From assembly GCA_021780625.1 (NCBI GenBank), contig JAJXYI010000292.1, positions 1 to 22,014 on the forward strand: DNA of 22,014 bases. Direction: 5' to 3'. The notes under the pieces were generated by a model. It was given only the letters and a program-made list of their open reading frames with translations, ran no database searches and was not told the origin of the DNA. The DNA is from a bacterium. Lineage in GTDB: Bacteria; Verrucomicrobiota; Verrucomicrobiae; Opitutales; Opitutaceae. Below are positions 7,844 through 15,269 of the stretch, in pieces (positions within the stretch are counted from its first letter, which is position 1; the number at the start of each line of letters is the position of its first letter). The translations under genes and the position numbers were made by a program.

Positions 7844-8176
7844 TCAGGACGTCGCGAGCAGCTCGATCTCGAAGACCAGGGTGGAGTCGGGCGGGATCGC
7901 GCCGGGGTACCCCTGTTTGCCGTAGGCGAGTTCGGGAGGGATGGTGAGCTTGGCCTTCTGGCCCACCTTCATGCGGGCGACGCCGAGGTCCCAGCCGCGG
8001 ATCACCTGACCGACGCCGAGCAGGAAGCGGAAGGGCTCCTTGCGGTCGACGGAGCTGTCGAATTTCTCACCGGACATGAACCATCCGGTGTAGTGCACGG
8101 TGACGAGTTGTCCGGGCTTCGGGCTGTGACCCGAGCTTTCGGTGAGGGTCTCGATCTTGAGTTCGGGAGCGGGCAT
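7844..8176 (-). CDS. FKBP-type peptidyl-prolyl cis-trans isomerase
   Basis: The 110-residue protein is a single FKBP domain that accelerates proline isomerisation during folding. Landmarks are PGQLVTVHYTGWFMSGEKFDSS (residues 21-42), the active-site strand FRFLLGVGQVIRGWDLGVARMKVGQKAKLTIPPELAYG (residues 49-86, with VIRGWD), and the closing LVFEIELLATS. There is no signal peptide, so it should act in the cytoplasm. Length and motif order match minimal FKBP12-like proteins rather than trigger factor or SlyD. It sits between the GH8 gene (57 bases upstream) and queG (61 bases downstream), all on the minus strand, and may be read through from either its own or the upstream promoter. Confidence 0.95.
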   Translation of the reverse strand: MPAPELKIETLTESSGHSPKPGQLVTVHYTGWFMSGEKFDSSVDRKEPFRFLLGVGQVIRGWDLGVARMKVGQKAKLTIPPELAYGKQGYPGAIPPDSTLVFEIELLATS

Positions 8177-8233
8177 GGCCGATTCCCAGCAGCCCGGTCC
8201 GGGAGCGTCAAGCGGCGAGGGGCGGAGGAATGT

Positions 8234-9457
8234 TCAAGGATGGGCGGGCGGTTCGTAGATTCGGAAATGTCCGCTGACCTCGAGCAGGGCGAGCTGATGG
8301 AGCAGGCCGTCGTAGTAGCGGAACGGGCCGGAAGGCACGGGGGCGTCCCAGAGGCGTTGCACGAAGACCCGGGCGAGGGCGGGGTCGGCGGCGAGGCCTC
8401 CGACGGCGGCCATTGAGAGGAGGCCTGGGGAGAACTCGCGGTCCACGGGCTTGCCATCGAGGGTGAAGCGATTCGGGCAGGCGGGGCCCTGGGAGGCGAT
8501 GAAGCGAAGGATTCGGTTGCTCTGGGCGACCTGCCAGGGATCGGCGTCCCACCAGGCGTGATCGAGGGCGACGTTGGCCATGACGCGCCATGCGTCGAAG
8601 GCGAAGATGCGGTGGATCTCGGGTCCGACGGGGGCGCCGTCGAACGAGGCGTAGTCGGGCATCAGGCCGGTGTCGGGGTTGGCGGCGCGGTGGAAGAACG
8701 CGCGGCTGGTGGCGGTGATCTCGCGGAGGAGTTTGCGGTCGGCGGGATCGGAGGCCCAACGGGACCAGAGCTCGTAGAAGGCGGGCAAGTGGTAGGAGGG
8801 GTCGGTGAAGGTGGCGAACACGGATTTGGGGACGAACACGACCTCCTTATGGACGGGGTCGAATATGCTGGTGACGAGGGGGCTTCCCTCTTCGCCCTTG
8901 TGGAGCATGGCCTTCAGCAGGGACTGGGCCTCGGCCTCGTAATTGGGGGCGCCGGGGGGGTGGCCCCAGCGATGGGCGGCGAAGAACAGTGCCATGGTGA
9001 ACCACTCCTCGCCGTCGGAGGCAGAGTCGGGGGACAGGACGCGTCCGTCCGGGGCGCAGTGCCAGGCGAAGAAGCCCTTGCGCGGGCCGGAATTGTGCCG
9101 CATGTGGCGGACGGCCCAGTTCCAAAGCCGGTCGAACATGTCGCGTCGGTCCATCTGGACAGCGATCATCATGCCGTAGGACATCCCCTCGGAGCGGACA
9201 TCTTGATTGGCGATGTCCTCGATGTAGCCCTCGTCCTTTCCGGCCGGGAAATAGACGGCCTGGGAGTTGGGGTCACCGTGGAACAGCTGTTGATAGGAGG
9301 CCTCGATCTTGGCGTCGATTGCGGCGTCGGATTTGCCGAGCATCTGCTTGAACAGGTCGGGGGCCTGTTTGGGGGCGGGGGCTGCGAGGCCGGTGCAGGC
9401 GAATCCGGTGCCGAGCAGGAGCGCGGCCGCGGCGGAGCGGAGGGCGGAGACGAGCAT
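8234..9457 (-). CDS. GH8 glycoside hydrolase, exported; xylanase / exo-oligoxylanase type
   Basis: Family 8 enzymes are inverting (alpha/alpha)6 glycosidases acting on xylan, xylo-oligosaccharides, cellulose or chitosan. From the ATG at 9457 the product has 407 residues. A signal peptide comes first (LVSALRSAAAALLLGTGFACTGLA, cleavage near residue 25). DVRSEGMSYGMMIAVQMDRRDMFD follows with the general acid Glu90, then GFFAWHCAPDG, SDGEEWFTMALFFAAHRWG, FTDPSYHLPAFYELW and IFAFDAWRVMAN with the likely base Asp288. These blocks track the reducing-end xylose-releasing exo-oligoxylanase (Rex) of Bacillus halodurans as I remember it, and the neighbouring GH52 supports xylan as substrate. Longer in-frame starts at 9520 and 9607 lie at or upstream of a terminator-like hairpin and add no signal-peptide quality. 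Endo versus exo action cannot be settled here. Confidence 0.88.
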   Translation of the reverse strand: MLVSALRSAAAALLLGTGFACTGLAAPAPKQAPDLFKQMLGKSDAAIDAKIEASYQQLFHGDPNSQAVYFPAGKDEGYIEDIANQDVRSEGMSYGMMIAVQMDRRDMFDRLWNWAVRHMRHNSGPRKGFFAWHCAPDGRVLSPDSASDGEEWFTMALFFAAHRWGHPPGAPNYEAEAQSLLKAMLHKGEEGSPLVTSIFDPVHKEVVFVPKSVFATFTDPSYHLPAFYELWSRWASDPADRKLLREITATSRAFFHRAANPDTGLMPDYASFDGAPVGPEIHRIFAFDAWRVMANVALDHAWWDADPWQVAQSNRILRFIASQGPACPNRFTLDGKPVDREFSPGLLSMAAVGGLAADPALARVFVQRLWDAPVPSGPFRYYDGLLHQLALLEVSGHFRIYEPPAHP

Positions 9458-9523
9458 GGGAAAAGAGAGTGCGATCCTGGAGGGGCACCGCCGTCGAAGG
9501 TACCCGAGGAGTTGCCACATCAC

Positions 9524-9556
9524 AAAACGACGCTCCGCTTTGTGGGGCGGAGCGTC
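9524..9556 (-). terminator. Terminator-like hairpin after the sugar symporter gene
   Basis: A 10-bp perfect stem pairs 9529-9538 with 9547-9556 (GACGCTCCGC / GCGGAGCGTC) around an 8-base loop. On the minus strand it is followed by GTTTTG (T run 9527-9524). It begins 7 bases after the symporter stop, so it fits an intrinsic terminator of the GH52-symporter transcript, although the T run is short. It places the GH8 gene in a separate or attenuated transcript and argues against GH8 starts upstream of it. Confidence 0.65.
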
Positions 9557-9563
9557 CGAGGGA

Positions 9564-11051
9564 TCAGGTCTTGGCAAAGGACTTCCGGCGGTCGGCGAGT
9601 TCGTCACCGATACGCAGGTTGAGCTCCTTGCTGATCGGGTAGTAGGCGATGGCGACGAAGGCGATCAGGAAGGGGATGGCGGGATAGATCGTGGCGCACA
9701 GGCGGATGCCCAGCAGGGCGGTGGGCGACTGGGCGATGTTGGGCACGTAGCCGTAGCTGGCGAGCAGCCAGCCGCCGATGGCGCCGCCGAGGCCGAGGCC
9801 GGCCTTCAGGGCGAACACGATTCCGGCGTAAACCATGCCCGTGGCGCGGCGGCCGGTCTTCCATTCGGAGAAGTCGGCGACGTCGGCGATCATGGCCCAG
9901 AGCAGCGGGATGGTGGGACCGTAGAAGACGGGCCACAGGAGGCTGAGCACCATCAGCCAGGCGATGGAGGTGGCGGGAACGAGGAAAACGGCGGCGGTGA
10001 TGAAGGCGGTGCCGAGGATGCCGGTGAGGAATACGGCCTTCTTGCCGAAACGGATGGACAGGGGCTTCGAGACGAGCACGCCGACGATGGTCACCAGATT
10101 GCCCGCCATGTTGAAGATGCTGAAGCCGACTGCGGTGACGTTTGAGCCGTCGCGCTGGAGGATGAAGCCGAACCAATTCAGGGCGGTCGTCCACCAGGTT
10201 CCGGCCCCTGTGTGGACATTGCCCAGGCCGATGTCCTTCACGAAATTGAGCAGGGCGTTGTGGTCGACGTAATAGGTGAAGTAGTAGAACAGCAGGCCGC
10301 CGCGCAGGGCGAGGGTGGTGAAGATGCACAGGGTGATGAGGAACATCACGACCCAGGGCGGGCTGTGGAACACGTCCTTGAGGTCCTGGACCACGGAAGT
10401 CTTCTGCGCGGGGTTCGGGTGGACGCGCTCCTTGGAGCTGAAGAAGGCGATGACGTAGAACACGACCGCGATCGCGCCGAAGATCCCGAAGGTGACGGAC
10501 CAGCCGTGGGCGGGATTCTTGCCTCCGAACTTTTCGACGAGGGGCAGGGTGAAGCCCTGGACGACGAGGGTGGCGGCCATGGCTGCCACGAAGCGGAAGG
10601 TTGACAGGGAGGTGCGCTCGTGGACGTCGCCGGTCATCACGCCGTTGAGGGCGGAGTACGGCGTATTATTGGCCGAGTACATCATCATCATGAGCGTGTA
10701 GGTGATGAATACATACACGACCTTGCCGCCGCTGCTGAAGGAGGGGACGGTGTAAGTGAGCCAGAGCACGACGCCGAACGGGATGGCGGTCCAGAGCACC
10801 CAGGGGCGGAACTTGCCCCAGCGGGTTTCCGTGCGATCGGAGAGGACGCCCACCAGCGGGTCGAACCCTGCGTCGAAGATGCGCACGAGGAGGAAAAGCC
10901 AGCCTGCGGCGACGGCCGATATGCCCATGACGTCGGTGTAGAACCGACTCTGGTACATGATCATCGACTGGAAGAAGAAATTGGTGGCCGCGTCGCCGAG
11001 GCTGTAACCGGCTTTTTCGCGGAACGAGAGGCGTTCTTTGTAATGGCTCAT
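9564..11051 (-). CDS. GPH-family (MelB/XynP-like) sugar:cation symporter
   Basis: This major-facilitator-superfamily protein would import short xylo-oligosaccharides or xylosides across the inner membrane with a cation. The 495-residue product has about 12 hydrophobic segments and the N-terminal GPH signature: YSLGDAATNFFFQ (helix 1), then RIFDAGFDPLVGVLSDRTETRWGKFRPWVLW, the RxxDAxxDPxxGxxxDRTxTRWGKFRP loop between helices 2 and 3. Later blocks NNTPYSALNGVMT and PLLWAMIADVADFSEWKTGRRATGMVYAG also match the family. The ATG at 11051 places FREKAGYSLGD at the usual distance from the N-terminus; an upstream start at 11111 would overlap the GH52 gene. It follows GH52 by 44 bases on the same strand and is probably cotranscribed with it, ending at a terminator-like hairpin. 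Confidence 0.93.
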   Translation of the reverse strand: MSHYKERLSFREKAGYSLGDAATNFFFQSMIMYQSRFYTDVMGISAVAAGWLFLLVRIFDAGFDPLVGVLSDRTETRWGKFRPWVLWTAIPFGVVLWLTYTVPSFSSGGKVVYVFITYTLMMMMYSANNTPYSALNGVMTGDVHERTSLSTFRFVAAMAATLVVQGFTLPLVEKFGGKNPAHGWSVTFGIFGAIAVVFYVIAFFSSKERVHPNPAQKTSVVQDLKDVFHSPPWVVMFLITLCIFTTLALRGGLLFYYFTYYVDHNALLNFVKDIGLGNVHTGAGTWWTTALNWFGFILQRDGSNVTAVGFSIFNMAGNLVTIVGVLVSKPLSIRFGKKAVFLTGILGTAFITAAVFLVPATSIAWLMVLSLLWPVFYGPTIPLLWAMIADVADFSEWKTGRRATGMVYAGIVFALKAGLGLGGAIGGWLLASYGYVPNIAQSPTALLGIRLCATIYPAIPFLIAFVAIAYYPISKELNLRIGDELADRRKSFAKT

Positions 11052-11095
11052 CGGGAGTTTTGAGGGGAGTTGGGTCGTTAGGGTTGGACTGGGGC

Positions 11096-13198
11096 TTACT
11101 CTAGCAGCCAAAGGTAGGAGGTGACGCCGCGTGGGTAATAGCGGCTACCGCAGGTCACGCCGGTGTCGCTGAGGATCTGGTCGCACATGGCCTGCGAGCC
11201 GCAGCCGGGGTGGCGTTGCCAGTCGGCGTGGACCTTGTCGGCGGCGCGTGCCTGGGCGTTCATGGCTTCGGGGAAGAGCTGTCGAACGACATACTGCGAA
11301 AGGGCGATTTTGCTGAACCAGGTGTTGGTGCTGGTGCTGCTCATCTTCCAGCCTCCGGACTTGGCGTCGAGACAAAGCCCGGGTTTGAGCACGCCCTTGA
11401 TGTGGGCGTTCAGCTGCTGGAGGAGGGGACCGAAGCGGCCCTTGAAATCGAGTGCCTCCGTGATGCCGAGGTAGAGGGGATAGACGAAGCCCTCGACGGC
11501 GGGGATGATACGGGAGCGGTTGCCGGACTCGAAGACGGCGGGAAAGAAGCCGGTGTCGGATTCGAACTTGGTCGTGAGGGTCGAGGCGAGCAGGCCGGAT
11601 GCGGAGCGGGCAGCAGTGCGCTCGTCGGAGAGGCCGAGGCGCTCGAAGGCGCGTTCGAGCAGGATCCAGGCGCCCAGCGTTTTCACGGCCAGATAGAGAT
11701 TGTTCCGGGCCTGTCCGAGGGAGACGTCGAGACTGTCGTACGTCGTGATCTCGGACCCGTCGGGGCCGCAGCGGTCGCTGTCCTGCTTGAGGATTCCGTC
11801 GCGCTTGCGGGGATCGGGATTGTCGCGTCGGCGCATGCTTTCGGCACAGGCGATGAGGACGTCCTTCCGGCGGCGCAGCCAGGTCTTGTCGCCGGTCTTT
11901 TCCGCGTAGGTGACGGCGGTCAGGACCCAGTTGAGCAGCTGCTCCATGGTCATGTGGCTGAAGCATCCGTGGAGGTGGTCGCACTCGTAGCTCGAGCGGC
12001 CCTCGGGAGTGAAATGATTCATCACGCCCATGTCGTGGGTGAAGGAGAGGCCGCCGGGGACGGTCCTGGTTCCGACCTTGATGCGGTCGGTGTACGCGTA
12101 ACGGTCGACAAAGAGATCCAGGGTATTGCGGACGGTCCACGGGTGCCAGGCCAGCTCGTAGAAGAGGTGGTCGACCGTGAGATCGAAGGTGTTGATCATC
12201 CGGTATTCGCCCTCGTTGACGACCCACACAACCTCTGGGCCGGAGCGCAGGAGCTGGGTATTGCCGAGATAGCTGTGGGTGGACTGGGCGACGAGGTAGC
12301 GTTGATGCTCGTCGAGGCCGCTTCGCGCGAGTTCGCGGTCGCGGGTGAGGGCGATCTTCTCGTATTCAGAAAAATGGTTCAGCCCGTGATCGAGGGCGTC
12401 CTCGAGGCCGGAGAAACAGCGGCTGAAGGCGTACTCGGTGGGCATGCCGGTGGTGGCCTGGTCGGGCTGGTAGAAGCCGAGGACGAGCGGGAAGCGCCTG
12501 CGGCGGCCGGCGGGGACGGTGAAGACGAGAGCGGATTCGGAGCCGATGACGTGCAGGCCGCGGTAATCGAAGAATTTGGGCGCGAAGATGTCGAAACCCT
12601 GGCGCAGGGACACGCCCTTGGCGGGCCGCGTGGCGTAGCCGTAGGAGGTGCCGGTGGCGAAGCCGGCGAGGCCGGGATGGGAATCGGCGAGGGGGCGGGG
12701 AGGACGCTCGGGTTCGCCGAGGCCGAAGACCAGCTCGACTGCGCCGTCGCCCGCGCGATTGTCGTATTCGATCCATCCGCACACGATGGGCGCGAGGTGG
12801 AAGCGTTCGCGGGCCTTGCTCAGGCGGGTGGGGTCGGCAATGCGATCGACGGGCGTGAGCAGGGAGAAGCCGAAGCATCCCGCGTTCGCGCGCCAGGTGT
12901 CGGTGCACCAGCCGAGCTCGCGCGTGAAGGCGTCGGCGGGGAGAGCCTGCATCGTGCGCGCCTGCGTGGCCTCACCCTCGACGCCGGTGAACGCTGCCTC
13001 CTGGGATCGGGAGGGCTGGAAATAGGGAAGCAGCTGCCAGGCCTTCTGGTCCGCCTGCTTGTACCCGATGTACACGTTCTGTGCGGCCGGACCGCGGAGT
13101 GCCTGGCCGAAGCCTCCCTGAGAGTCGGTCAGGCCGATCGTGAAGCTAGCGAATGCCCCGAATGGGGAGTGATGGGAGTGATAACTGTCGGTGTTCAC
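11096..13198 (-). CDS. GH52 beta-xylosidase
   Basis: GH52 enzymes are retaining beta-xylosidases that release xylose from the non-reducing end of xylo-oligosaccharides. The 700-residue product matches the Geobacillus XynB2 family member along its whole length, as I recall that sequence. Shared blocks are HHSPFGAFASFTIGL at the N-terminus, QNVYIGY, STHSYLGNTQLL, the nucleophile block VVWVVNEGEYRMINTFDLTVD (Glu329/Glu331), SFTHDMGVMNHF, GCFSHMTMEQLLNWVL, the acid/base block SEITTYDSLDVSLGQARNNLYLA (Asp488), and the ending GSRYYPRGVTSYLWLLE. No signal peptide is present, so it acts in the cytoplasm on imported oligosaccharides. The start is a GTG at 13198, giving the same distance to HHSPxGAF as homologues. 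It heads an operon with the symporter and is divergent from the LacI-type regulator. Confidence 0.95.
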   Translation of the reverse strand: MNTDSYHSHHSPFGAFASFTIGLTDSQGGFGQALRGPAAQNVYIGYKQADQKAWQLLPYFQPSRSQEAAFTGVEGEATQARTMQALPADAFTRELGWCTDTWRANAGCFGFSLLTPVDRIADPTRLSKARERFHLAPIVCGWIEYDNRAGDGAVELVFGLGEPERPPRPLADSHPGLAGFATGTSYGYATRPAKGVSLRQGFDIFAPKFFDYRGLHVIGSESALVFTVPAGRRRRFPLVLGFYQPDQATTGMPTEYAFSRCFSGLEDALDHGLNHFSEYEKIALTRDRELARSGLDEHQRYLVAQSTHSYLGNTQLLRSGPEVVWVVNEGEYRMINTFDLTVDHLFYELAWHPWTVRNTLDLFVDRYAYTDRIKVGTRTVPGGLSFTHDMGVMNHFTPEGRSSYECDHLHGCFSHMTMEQLLNWVLTAVTYAEKTGDKTWLRRRKDVLIACAESMRRRDNPDPRKRDGILKQDSDRCGPDGSEITTYDSLDVSLGQARNNLYLAVKTLGAWILLERAFERLGLSDERTAARSASGLLASTLTTKFESDTGFFPAVFESGNRSRIIPAVEGFVYPLYLGITEALDFKGRFGPLLQQLNAHIKGVLKPGLCLDAKSGGWKMSSTSTNTWFSKIALSQYVVRQLFPEAMNAQARAADKVHADWQRHPGCGSQAMCDQILSDTGVTCGSRYYPRGVTSYLWLLE

Positions 13199-13279
13199 TT
13201 AAGAGAGTACCGAAATCGCACGACGCGGCGCGCGGGAGGGAGGGGCTGGATTGGGAGAAAGGGGTGCGGTCCGACGGCG

Positions 13280-13321
13280 CGGGTTTCTGAAAACCCGGCC
13301 CCACGGAGGAGCTCCGTTTTT
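13280..13321. promoter_or_regulatory. Two hairpins in the likely leader of the GH52 transcript
   Basis: A perfect 7-bp stem, CGGGTTT (13280-13286) with AAACCCG (13291-13297), is followed by ACGGAG (13303-13308) pairing with CTCCGT (13312-13317) and then a T run to 13321. On the plus strand the second looks like an intrinsic terminator, which would stop antisense reading of GH52 rather than any visible plus-strand gene. On the minus strand both would lie in the roughly 150-base GH52 leader, where they could affect stability or translation. Confidence 0.4.
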
Positions 13322-13333
13322 CTCGGTGCTCTG

Positions 13334-13341
13334 TACCGCTT
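13334..13341. promoter_or_regulatory. LacI-type operator-like site O1
   Basis: TACCGCTT differs at one position from the AANCGNTT core common to LacI-family operators. It contains ACCGCTTC (13335-13342), the exact inverted copy of GAAGCGGT at the second site. It overlaps the proposed -35 of the regulator promoter. Its central CG is 52 bp, about five helical turns, from that of the second site. Confidence 0.5.
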
Positions 13342-13368
13342 CAACCGATGCCATGCGCTAACTATAGA
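13340..13368 (+). promoter_or_regulatory. Putative divergent promoter between the LacI-type regulator and GH52
   Basis: On the plus strand TTCAAC (13340-13345) and TATAGA (13363-13368) are 17 bp apart, giving a start near 13375 and a leader of about 48 bases for the regulator. On the minus strand TATAGT (13366-13361), one mismatch from consensus, can serve GH52, with a poor -35 near the second operator-like site. The two -10 elements overlap, so the promoters would compete. This is assigned by eye. Confidence 0.5.
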
Positions 13369-13385
13369 CTTGTTTCGTAAGTCGG

Positions 13386-13393
13386 AAGCGGTT
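13386..13393. promoter_or_regulatory. LacI-type operator-like site O2
   Basis: AAGCGGTT is a full match to the AANCGNTT core, with central CG at 13389-13390. It sits just downstream of the proposed regulator start site and over the expected -35 region of the minus-strand GH52 promoter. Together with O1 it flanks the shared -10 region symmetrically. Autoregulation and repression of GH52 are both plausible. Confidence 0.55.
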
Positions 13394-13422
13394 CGCATGA
13401 CGCCCCCCAGGGAATCCGATCC

Positions 13423-14448
13423 ATGTACGCCCGTCGCGTCACGCTCTCCGACATTGCCCGCAAGGCGGGGGTGCATGTGACGACCGTTTCGCTTGCGATG
13501 CGGAATCATCCGCGTCTTCCCGAGCAGACCCGGCGGCGGATTCAGGCCCTGGCGGAGAAGATGGGCTATTCGCCGGACCCGGTGTTGCGGGCGTTGGTGG
13601 CGTACCGGGCATCGAAGCAGCCGCGATTCAACCCTCCGACGCTGGCCTACGTGACGAACTGGAACACCCGCTGGGGCTGGCGGGATGTGATTGCGCATCC
13701 GGACTTTTACGCGGGGGCCGAGGCGAAGGCGTTGGAACTGGGCTTCAAACTCGAACATTTTTGGATGCGTGAGCCCGGGCTGACGCATGGCCGCCTGAGC
13801 GGGATACTGCGGGCGCGTGGGATCGGGGGGCTGGTGATTGCCTCGCATGTGCGCGAGATCGATACGCACCTCGACTTCGACTGGGCGCGTTTTGGTGCGG
13901 TCAAGATCGATTACTTCCCGCACGAGCCCAAGCTGCACAACGTCACCAACCACCATCTCCAGATCATCCGCCTGGCGATGCAGAAGGCGATGGCCGCGGG
14001 GTATCGGAGGATAGGATGCGTGATGGACGAGGGTTGGGATATCACCGTGGACCGGTTGTGGAGCGCGGGATTCCTGTGGGAGCAGCAGGGCCTGCCGGCC
14101 TCGGCGCGCATCCCGATCCTCCTGCTGCCGAGCCGGGAGCCGCTCGATTCGTGGATTCGGAAGCACCGTCCGGAGGTGCTGCTGACGAAGACGGATTTCG
14201 TCGCGTCGGCCCTGCGCGACATGGGCCTGAAGATTCCGGGCGACATTGCGCTGATCGACCTGTTTCTGGACGATGAGACGGGGAAGGTCGCGGGAGTGCG
14301 GCAGAACTACAGCGCCGTGGGCGAGGCCGCGATCGAGCTGCTGGCCGCCCAGATTCAGCACAACAAGCTGGGGGTGCCGGAGATTCCGACGACGACTTAT
14401 GTGGAGGGCTCCTGGGTTGCCGGCGCCTCGTGTCCCGGGGCTGTTTGA
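13423..14448 (+). CDS. LacI-family transcriptional regulator
   Basis: The 341-residue product starts with the DNA-binding head VTLSDIARKAGVHVTTVSLAMRNHPRLPEQTRRRIQALAEKMGY (residues 6-49), the LacI helix-turn-helix with the usual TVSxAxxxxP recognition helix. A hinge-like helix (DPVLRALVAYR) follows, then a periplasmic-binding-protein-like sugar domain ending in VGEAAIELLAAQIQHNKLG, the standard LacI/GalR C-terminal signature. Divergence from GH52 across a 224-base gap with two operator-like sites points to control of the xylan genes, with a xylo-oligosaccharide or xylose as the likely effector (inference). The sugar domain departs noticeably from classical LacI/GalR, starting PPTLAYVTNWNT where the family usually has an 'IGVIVPD'-like strand. 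The ATG at 13423 gives the standard distance to the HTH. Confidence 0.93.
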   Translation: MYARRVTLSDIARKAGVHVTTVSLAMRNHPRLPEQTRRRIQALAEKMGYSPDPVLRALVAYRASKQPRFNPPTLAYVTNWNTRWGWRDVIAHPDFYAGAEAKALELGFKLEHFWMREPGLTHGRLSGILRARGIGGLVIASHVREIDTHLDFDWARFGAVKIDYFPHEPKLHNVTNHHLQIIRLAMQKAMAAGYRRIGCVMDEGWDITVDRLWSAGFLWEQQGLPASARIPILLLPSREPLDSWIRKHRPEVLLTKTDFVASALRDMGLKIPGDIALIDLFLDDETGKVAGVRQNYSAVGEAAIELLAAQIQHNKLGVPEIPTTTYVEGSWVAGASCPGAV

Positions 14449-14831
14449 AAAAGAATCTTTGGGCGGGCGCGGGTGAAAGGAACCGGATCCGGGTGGAATT
14501 GCGCGAAAAATGAGCCGCTAACCGGCGGCGGGGCAGGCTCATGCGGGGTCCCGTGCGTGGGATCGCCGCGTGCGGCCGGCCGGACCGGCTTAGTAACGCC
14601 CCAGCTTGACGAACGGGGAGTCGCTCCTAGGTTTCCGGCCGACACTCTGCAGTGTACGAGGTACTTTCAATCTACGCTCTTTGCCTTTGAAAATCTACGG
14701 GAGTCACACGTGACGGCGGCTGCTAGGCCGTACATCGGAAAGCAATAAGCCGTCCCGCGACGCCCACCTTAACTCAAAAAGGTCTTGAGCCTTTGGGTAC
14801 ACGGCACAAGTGGAGTGTCCACTTTCCCACC
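14449..14831. other. 383-base gap with several hairpins and no gene recognised
   Basis: No convincing reading frame lies here. Visible structure: ATGAGCC (14510-14516) pairs with GGCTCAT (14536-14542); ACACT and AGTGT flank CTGC (14642-14655); the dyad GTCACACGTGAC is at 14703-14714; AATCTACG occurs twice (14669-14676 and 14692-14699). Just before the next gene AAGTGGA and TCCACTT form a 7-bp stem with a 3-base loop (14808-14824). A TTGACG (14606-14611) with a weak TAGGTT 16 bases later could be a promoter. The density of hairpins would suit a small RNA or a long leader, but I recognise neither 6S, SRP, RNase P nor tmRNA signatures. Confidence 0.3.
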
Positions 14832-15176
14832 ATGCCGCCGCTTACATACTTCTTCATCCATATCGCATCCATCCTCCTCCTGGTGGGCGTCACCTTCTTT
14901 GCGCTGTCGGCGAAGATGGAGCTGCGCAAACCGGTGTTGATCATCTCGGGCATCCTGAGCCTGCTCGCGCTGATCGGCGGGTTTGGGCTTCTTGCCCGGA
15001 TCTACGGCCACCAGTTTCCGGCGTGGATCGGAGTGAAGGTCGTCTGCTGGCTGGGCCTTTCGGCGATTGCGGGTCTGGCGTTTCGCCGCCGTGAGAAGGC
15101 GGGCCTGTGGGCGGCGCTGGCGACGGTGCTCGTGCTGATCGCCGTGGCGATGGTTGTTTACAAGCCGACCTTCTGA
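14832..15176 (+). CDS. Small membrane protein, four predicted helices
   Basis: The 114-residue product from the ATG at 14832 consists of four hydrophobic segments: about residues 4-26 (YFFIHIASILLLVGVTFFAL), 34-56 (VLIISGILSLLALIGGFGLL), 64-82 (WIGVKVVCWLGLSAIAGLA) and 91-109 (LWAALATVLVLIAVAMVVY). The first helix carries a FIHI motif reminiscent of SirB/CopD-type four-helix proteins, but the match is too thin for a family call. An in-frame start at 14793 would add 13 polar residues and overlap the AAGTGGA/TCCACTT hairpin, so the later ATG was preferred. It lies 93 bases ahead of the DNA polymerase gene on the same strand. Its function is unknown. Confidence 0.78.
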   Translation: MPPLTYFFIHIASILLLVGVTFFALSAKMELRKPVLIISGILSLLALIGGFGLLARIYGHQFPAWIGVKVVCWLGLSAIAGLAFRRREKAGLWAALATVLVLIAVAMVVYKPTF

Positions 15177-15269
15177 GTCCCGGGGGCCGGTGACTGCCGG
15201 TCTCCCGCACCTGGAAACGGGGGCGATTATGCGCGTGCCTCCGGGGTGCCGCGGACTCACGTTCCTCGG

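Noticed and set aside
8558..9622. A 354-codon plus-strand open frame opposite the GH8 gene
   Set aside because: The translation is Gly/Val/Glu-rich low complexity and antisense to intact GH8 active-site blocks.
13303..13321. Plus-strand intrinsic terminator for a gene upstream of the LacI-type regulator
   Set aside because: No plus-strand gene ends before it; the neighbour is GH52 on the minus strand, so it is recorded only as a leader hairpin.
11210..13480. A 756-codon plus-strand open frame opposite the GH52 and leader region
   Set aside because: It lies antisense to an unmistakable GH52 gene, its product is rich in Gly/Glu/Ala/Val with no motif, and it is what high GC third positions create on the opposite strand.
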